This document shows positions 58,968 through 64,000 of a stretch of 64,000 nucleotides of DNA, in pieces (the first letter of the stretch is position 1; each line of letters starts with the position of its first letter). A program made the translations under genes and the position numbers. The DNA is from Glossina fuscipes. Its lineage: Eukaryota > Arthropoda > Insecta > Diptera > Glossinidae. Location of the stretch: NCBI RefSeq assembly GCF_014805625.2, contig NW_023998454.1, positions 3,521,645-3,585,644 on the forward strand, given 5' to 3'. Below the pieces are notes generated by a model, which ran no database searches, was not told where the DNA came from, and saw nothing but the letters and a program-made list of their open reading frames with translations.

Positions 58968-59999
58968 GTACAACATCATGAATTTATTTAATAATAATTT
59001 TAAAAAATAACCAAAAAAAACCCGGAGATGATACTGGAAAAAAAAAAAATTTAATATATTAAGACATATCTGAAATGTATTGGAATTACGAAACCGCGCT
59101 AAAGCTTAATTAAAGGTTCTGTTTTGTTTTTATTTTTTGTACCAGAATTAATGTTAATCATTATGTATTATATTATAAATTTAATGCATACTTGATGTTG
59201 TACGCCGCCAATATGAAAAATGAAATCTAAAAAAAAAGTAAGTTGACGGCTAAATGTAGGAAACTATTCTAAAGAATTACATTTCATTTATGAAACTGCA
59301 TTTTCTCTCTTTTAAACTTAACTAAACGTGAAAAAATGGAACTGAAAGTACAGAATATACCTATCATTTATCCATTTATTTATATTTTATATTGTTATTA
59401 CTTTGTTATTTCTATTTATTGTTACAATTTCTACTTTCGTGATTTTTTTTTTTAATTTGTAATTTTGAGAATCATATTCTGGCTGAAAATGAATTATTTG
59501 TAGCGAAAATGTGTTCTAAATTAAAAAGCATCGTTATATGAATGTATTGCTTCTATTATAAGAAGGCTATTTTATAAGGAGACACCAAATAGATTCCCAG
59601 CGAGACTATGTGCATCTCAGATGGGTCTCGTTGATAAAAGATGAAATTCTAAATAACAAAAAATGCACCTACCAGTCAACGCACTATTTTTCTTTATACA
59701 TTTTTTTTTTAAATATACTTTACAATTTTTTAATCAATTTATTAAATGTATATACATTAGAAGTAGAATTTTATACAATTATTTTATGAGAACACTTTGG
59801 CGTTTTATCCTTTATATCCTCTTATGGTCTGTTATTCAGGCCGTGTTTTGCATTACTTAGCTAAAGACTGTTTGACTTTACGCAGTTGTTATCTCTTAAT
59901 GGCTGCTATTTTAAATGTAATTATATTCTGTAAAGCGGCGAGCTTGAGGTATCAAGTGACACAACGTATTTTTAACGATGCTAGCTTTCATGAGACTTT
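58968..59999. other. No recognised feature
   Basis: AT-rich with long A and T runs. Frames at 59663-59860 and 59797-60036 look like chance. Confidence 0.4.
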
Positions 60000-60500
60000 T
60001 TGTATGGGAGGAGCCCCAAAAAATAAACCTACGTAGCCCAAATGTAGCACTATCAAACTACTATTCCGGATTTCATATAAAGACATTTCAAGCACATTTA
60101 CTTTGTAGATGTGGTCATTAGTTATAAGGTTGTGCGAATGGATGTAACACCCAAAAGGGGTGAAGGTAGATCCACCTTTTATTACACTAATTACACCGGT
60201 CGAGTCAGTCAAATCGTTTTCTGAATCGATCTAAGCTTGTGTGCCCATCGGTGCTTCTCTCATGGTTTATTTTGATGAAATCTTGATAAGCCATCGTTGT
60301 AAGTACAAATATCGTAATTTTTAGAATTTGGCGACAAAAATCGCTTAGGAATAGCATTTCGACATTCTGAATGAGTGTGGAGACGTTGGGCCGGATGGGG
60401 CAACTTTTTGAACCCGTTGCCATATAATCGCTCCTACGGAAATTGAACCTTTATAAGGTAAAATGGACTAATTTTCAATACTCCTTGGTGAAAATTGCTC
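60000..60500 (+). repeat. mini-me-like repeat
   Basis: Contains TGTATGGGAGGAGCCCCAAA, then TGTAACACCCAAAAGGGGTG (about 60141; a near copy at 18445), ATCGATCTAAGC, and a body with TATTTTGATGAAAT. The latter matches 36451-36464 in the 36-kb cluster. Non-coding. Confidence 0.5.
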
Positions 60501-60639
60501 CATGGCAATAATGTGATATAAAAGTGATTTTTTTTTTTTATTATTGCTTATATAAATTTTTGTTATCAGTTTTAGTAGTTCTTGGTATTTCATTCCTCCT
60601 AACCTATCACGTTTTCCTTTTTTTATCATCGAGAGGACA

Positions 60640-60990
60640 TTAATTTTGCCAATATATGTGCAACACCGCTAAGACTCCACCATTAAATTCTGAAACAAAT
60701 TTAAACATTCCAATGTGCCCGTCTGTCCGTCTGTAAAAATCTTCGTCTGTCAGCCTAATCTCTGTGCTAAACATTGGCTTGGCCGCAAAACAAAGATATC
60801 GTCTTGATTTTTCGCATAAGCCTTGAAGGACCGAACCGATCAACGCACACGATCGTAGAATGAGAAAACCTCCGTTTTCAAAAGCAAAATAATAAGTAAT
60901 TTGCTCATTAGTTATAGACTGCAACAATAAATATTTGCTTATTCTATCTAAAAATAAAGGTAGTGTGTACAAAAATTCGTCCATAGCTGA
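60640..60990 (+). repeat. mini-me-like repeat, short copy
   Basis: TTTGCCAATATATGTGCAAC, the core AAATTCTGAAACAAATTTAA, and a GTCY run CCCGTCTGTCCGTCTGT (60719-60735), followed by GCCGCAAAACAAAGATATCG. It shares layout but little sequence with the neighbouring copy. Confidence 0.45.
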
Positions 60991-62279
60991 ATGTATCCTA
61001 CTGAATTCTGTTCAAACCTTCCAACTTTTCCTTATTTCCCGTTCTGATTACGCAAAAATAATACTGCCGCTTATCTGATCCTATCATCACAATGCTTTTT
61101 TATTTCTAATCACAAATTAATATTAATCCATCTTCACTGAATATTTATCCTACCGTATTTTTGTTACAAGTAATATGACGTCATTTGTTTTAATTCTAGA
61201 TTTCCAAGCCACACTTTCGTCATCACTAACTACCTTTACATAATTTTGCCCTACGTTTTACTATTGTTAATCACTTTCATGCTATGAAGTTCTACTATTT
61301 TTTACGGATCGACATCAAAGAAGAAGCGATTTTGTCTCCGATTCTCATCGAATGCCTCCTTTTCAGATCAGCTTGTTAAGTCAGGTGGCACTTTGGTCTC
61401 TCTTGCAGGCAACCCATATCTAGCCCTACATATGTTATACTGAAACTAACTTAAATCTATACATTCGTCAACTTGACTTGAGGAACGTTCGTTCGTGTCC
61501 AAGAAATTCTATTTGGCACAGCCATTCTCCTGACGCAAAGACCGTCGAGAATTATTAATAACTAACGGGTAATAAACCAGATTTGAAGAAAAGGCCAGAC
61601 GGTATGCTTATCTAGTGTTAAAATGCTTTAGAAATTTTTTATAAATATCATTTATTGGACATGTAGTGGTCAGAGACGTGCGTAAGCTAAAAACCTTATT
61701 GATGCAAGATAGTTTGCGACTTGAAATGGGCTCCGGTACCATTTGCATTACGCAGAAAGTAGTGGCGTGCGGCTGCTCTGAGGCCACACTTATTTATCAA
61801 GTATTTAGATGAGCCAGAAACTTGATTTTATCTGGTGGTGACACTAACGAAAATTTTAACGAAGAATTAGAACTTAATGCAATAAGGACGGCTGATGGTT
61901 GTGTTTCTTTAACCATTGTTTTCAGACGAGAGCAATGGTGGAATTATAGATACGTTAATTGACAATTGCTGGCAAATAGTTGAAATATTTACTGAACTAT
62001 GCCAAATTCCGCATTGAAGCTTGAAAATTTTATGATAAGATAATACACCCAGAGAAATGAAACCTCTTAATAATATAGAATTTCGATGCAGCATTTTGAA
62101 AAACTGAATCAAACTTAAACTTTTCACACTAACAAAATTGAACGCAAATTCGAAGTGTTGCAATTTATAGAAAGCATATCAGCCAAATGTAAAAATTATA
62201 TGTTTCTTTTAGCAAATGTACTTAAAAAAATTTCCATAATAAAGCGTTTGTTTTTTTATATGATATTTTTATGTATTAT
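60991..62279. other. No recognised feature
   Basis: No gene or repeat recognised. A minus-strand frame at 62163-61909 lacks family features. Confidence 0.4.
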
Positions 62280-62398
62280 CTCAGATGCCTCCAAATTCAG
62301 GATCGCCATTGTAATCAAACACGTCCAAATTTAGACTGGCTCATTCTATTACTCTCAGATGGTTCCAAATGCAGAGTCACAATTGTAATCAAACAAGT
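62280..62398. repeat. Old 74-bp-offset duplication
   Basis: A 45-base segment at 62280-62324 recurs at 62354-62398 with 8 differences. Shared words are CTCAGATG, TCCAAAT and ATTGTAATCAAACA. Function unknown. Confidence 0.6.
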
Positions 62399-62519
62399 GT
62401 TCGCCAAATCCAAACTCGTTTTTTCGATTCTTTCTCAATTGTAAACAAATTCAAACCCGCTTTTACTAAATAAAAAAGTCGTGGCACATGTTTACTGGGT
62501 GTACACGAATTTTATTTTT

Positions 62520-62805
62520 TAAACAATGTGCATTTGGAGATGTCCTTAGTGAGAAACTTTCTCTGCAAGCCTTACAAGGGAAAGGCTTTTGGCCAGTATG
62601 TATATGCATATGTGTTCGTATTATGGGCGCATATTTGAAACTTCTATCTCATTCCGTACATTTATAGGGGCGAAGTTCTGAATGCACGCGCATATATGTG
62701 GGCAGTTTGTCGGGTCTTTTAAAAGATTTACCGCATTCAAAACATTGATGAGGTTTTTCATCACCATGTACGACCCGATGCAACTTCATTTGACGACCCG
62801 TAAAT
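62520..62805 (-). pseudogene. C2H2 zinc-finger gene relic
   Basis: The minus strand encodes successive Kruppel-type fingers joined by TGEKP-like linkers: GRQMKLHRVVHGDEKPHQC, then CFECGKSFKRPDKLPTYMRVH, HSELRPYKCTE-stop-DRSFKYAP, RTHMHIHTGQKPFPCKAC and RESFSLRTSPNAHC. Each finger has lost a zinc ligand. In the second, the first His is Tyr. In the third, the second Cys is a TGA stop. In the last, the final His is missing. The upstream (minus-sense 5') end runs directly into the 52-bp tandem repeat. Intact family members are DNA-binding nuclear proteins. This copy cannot encode one. Confidence 0.85.
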
Positions 62806-63015
62806 TGTGTGAGCAAAAGGAAGAACTAAATTTTAAAATATTTGACGACCCGTAAATTGTGTGAGCAAGAGGAAGAACTAAATTTTATAATATTTGACGA
62901 CCCGTAAATTGTGTGAGCAAGAGGAAGAACTAAATTTTATAATATTTGACGACCCGTAAATTGTGTGAGCAGGAGGAAGAACTAAATTTTAAAATATTTG
63001 ACGACCCGTAAATTG
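62790..63015. repeat. 52-bp tandem repeat born from the zinc-finger exon
   Basis: Four full units start at 62790, 62842, 62894 and 62946, followed by a partial unit from 62998. Each begins TTGACGACCCGTAAATTGTG and ends in an AT-rich part. Differences between units are one to three bases, so amplification is recent. The first bases of the unit are the reverse complement of zinc-finger coding sequence (TTTACGGGTCGTCAAATGAA, minus strand), so the array arose by repeated copying across that exon's edge. Confidence 0.92.
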
Positions 63016-63224
63016 ACCCTGCTTCCCCTAAATGGAATGTATTTTGCAGATATACTAACGAGCCAAAAAGAACTAAGTGAAGAATGAAGAAAAATCTCTT
63101 TGATAGAATTTTAATAATGATTCCAATGGTATCAGTTAAGAATAGCTAGCAATAGGACCGAATTAGATGTTGATCACATAAATAAATATTTTTTAGATGG
63201 TTTGATAACGCAACATATTCTCGT

Positions 63225-63570
63225 TTGCATGTATTAACGGCTACGAGCTTCACACCGCGTTCGCTTACGCTAAATCAATCGTCTGCGGTGTTGATGGAAT
63301 ACCGTTAAAATTTTTAGAAAAAGCTTTTCCCTTAATAAGTAACCATTTATTACATCTATTTAATAGCGTTACAAAAACCACTGTTTTTCCAGAAAATGTT
63401 ACTCCAAAACTTATTCCAATACCTAAAGCTGGTGCCTCACTTAATATCGAAAACCCGAGACCCGAGCCATTATTTATCCAAGGCTTTTGATCGAGTTGAT
63501 CACGAAAAGACGTTGCAAAACTGGAGATGTTGTTCTGATACGCGAATTAGCGCAACACTTAACAAGACTG
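63225..63570 (+). pseudogene. Non-LTR RT fragment with internal deletion
   Basis: KSIVCGVDGIPLKFLEKAFP (about 63270-63330), LHLFNSVTKTTVFPENVTPK and LIPIPKAGASLN (63350-63445) are the RT block before motif A. The next recognisable text is LSKAFDRVDHEKTLQ (63477-63520), which is motif A itself, so the palm segment between them is deleted. It differs from the 47-kb family. It lies just upstream of the helicase exons and is probably in an intron of that gene, or marks its truncation point. Confidence 0.75.
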
Positions 63571-63603
63571 ACAACGCATAAGGTTGAAAAGGTTGTTTAT
63601 TAG

Positions 63604-63763
63604 GCGGAACTGATACCAAGGATAAGGAAAGCAACTTGACGATTTCCTGCCGCAATCACCAAATCGACCCAAGACACATGACATATTCTTCCACGGAATA
63701 CGTAGTGAAGATAAGCAGGAAGAAGACTCGCCGTCGTGGTATAATTCTCACGAAGCGAAGTTC
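63604..63763 (+). CDS. Armitage/MOV10-like helicase, exon with apparent frameshift
   Basis: The 3' part reads PKTHDIFFHGIRSEDKQEED and SPSWYNSHEAKF, the FHGxxG...SPSWxNxxEA segment typical of MOV10/Armitage helicases between the ATPase and second RecA domains. It ends at a GTTAGT donor (63764). The likely acceptor is TTTATTAG at 63596-63603. From there the reading GTDTKDKESNL is in a different frame from the following DDFLPQSPNRP, consistent with one lost base at about 63636-63639. The in-frame alternative meets TAA at 63623. So either the exon starts further in with a weak acceptor, or this copy is frameshifted by mutation or sequencing error. Confidence 0.65.
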
Positions 63764-63835
63764 GTTAGTTGTATTTAGTTTAAAAGCCCAATCCCTTCTA
63801 TTTAGTATTTCATAACATTTATTTCTTTTTTGAAG

Positions 63836-63997
63836 GTTTTCCTAATGACAGTTAAATTGTATCGTAAGAACATGAGACCACAATCCATTGGCATTATAAC
63901 ACCGTACATAAAACAAGTTAAACATTTGCGCAAACTTTCTTTTGATGCCGACGTAGCAATGCCTAAAATTGGTCCTGTGGAGGAATTCCAAGGAGAG
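63836..63997 (+). CDS. Armitage/MOV10-like helicase, RecA2 exon (continues past window)
   Basis: Open exon of 54 codons in phase with the previous one across a 72-bp intron (63764-63835, GT...AG, acceptor TTTCTTTTTTGAAG). It encodes VFLMTVKLYRKN, SIGIITPYIKQVKHLRKL and GPVEEFQG, matching helicase motif IV (GIITPYxxQ) and motif V (VEEFQG) of the Upf1-like SF1 group. In flies Armitage is an RNA helicase of the piRNA pathway acting in the cytoplasm at mitochondria-associated sites. MOV10 is the wider family. GTA at 63998-64000 may be the next splice donor. With only two exons I cannot tell the true orthologue from a paralogue or pseudogene. Confidence 0.75.
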
Positions 63998-64000
63998 GTA

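Noticed and set aside
1..64000. CRISPR arrays, bacterial operons or riboswitches
   Set aside because: No regularly spaced direct repeats with unique spacers were seen. Gene structure and repeats are those of an insect nuclear genome.

Overview
The window looks like a transposon-rich, AT-rich stretch of a dipteran fly genome. I infer a schizophoran fly, possibly a tephritid fruit fly. The reasons are relics of several insect retrotransposon groups, mini-me-like interspersed repeats (a TA-rich block, a core, then a GTCY-rich block), a 72-bp intron of typical fly size, and exons of a MOV10/Armitage-type RNA helicase at the right edge. The species is not determinable from the sequence alone. No complete host gene lies in the window. 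Almost everything recognisable is a broken mobile element.

Left part (1-15 kb): a reverse transcriptase (RT) relic on the minus strand (about 480-1130) is followed by a nearly complete but disabled I-clade non-LTR element on the minus strand (7500 down to about 3138). That element has a zinc-knuckle ORF1, then endonuclease, RT and RNase H. It carries a perfect 18-bp inverted repeat inside it and a second inverted repeat at its 3' edge. Next come two copies of a GC-rich structured repeat inserted in a mini-me-like repeat (7.9-9.8 kb) and a Ty3/Gypsy protease-RT relic on the minus strand (10.3-11.0 kb).

Middle (15-47 kb): a near full-length decayed Jockey/CR1-like non-LTR element (15.35-18.45 kb) is followed by a third, longer copy of the structured repeat (18.9-19.7 kb). 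A long AT-rich tract with microsatellites and tRNA-derived SINE fragments comes next. Then there is a cluster of nested non-LTR and mini-me pieces (33-39.7 kb), a Ty3/Gypsy relic whose integrase is split by 1.4 kb of foreign sequence (39.9-44.1 kb), and a Tc1/mariner relic (46.5-47.2 kb).

Right part (47-64 kb): a 5'-truncated non-LTR copy has an open 731-codon frame. It is followed by a 30-bp minisatellite, a tRNA-derived SINE with a 12-bp target-site duplication, and a 400-bp assembly gap. After the gap come a possible 3'-terminal exon of an unrecognised gene, more mini-me copies, a decayed C2H2 zinc-finger gene joined to a 52-bp tandem repeat, and finally the two Armitage-like exons, one with an apparent frameshift.

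The most novel signal is the GC-rich repeat at 7.98, 8.56 and 18.9 kb. In all three copies the same small hairpins form while their stem sequences differ by compensating changes, which argues for selection on an RNA fold. The layout as a whole (nested, fragmentary, both orientations) is what one expects of heterochromatin, a degenerate sex chromosome or a piRNA-cluster-like region, but that remains inference.
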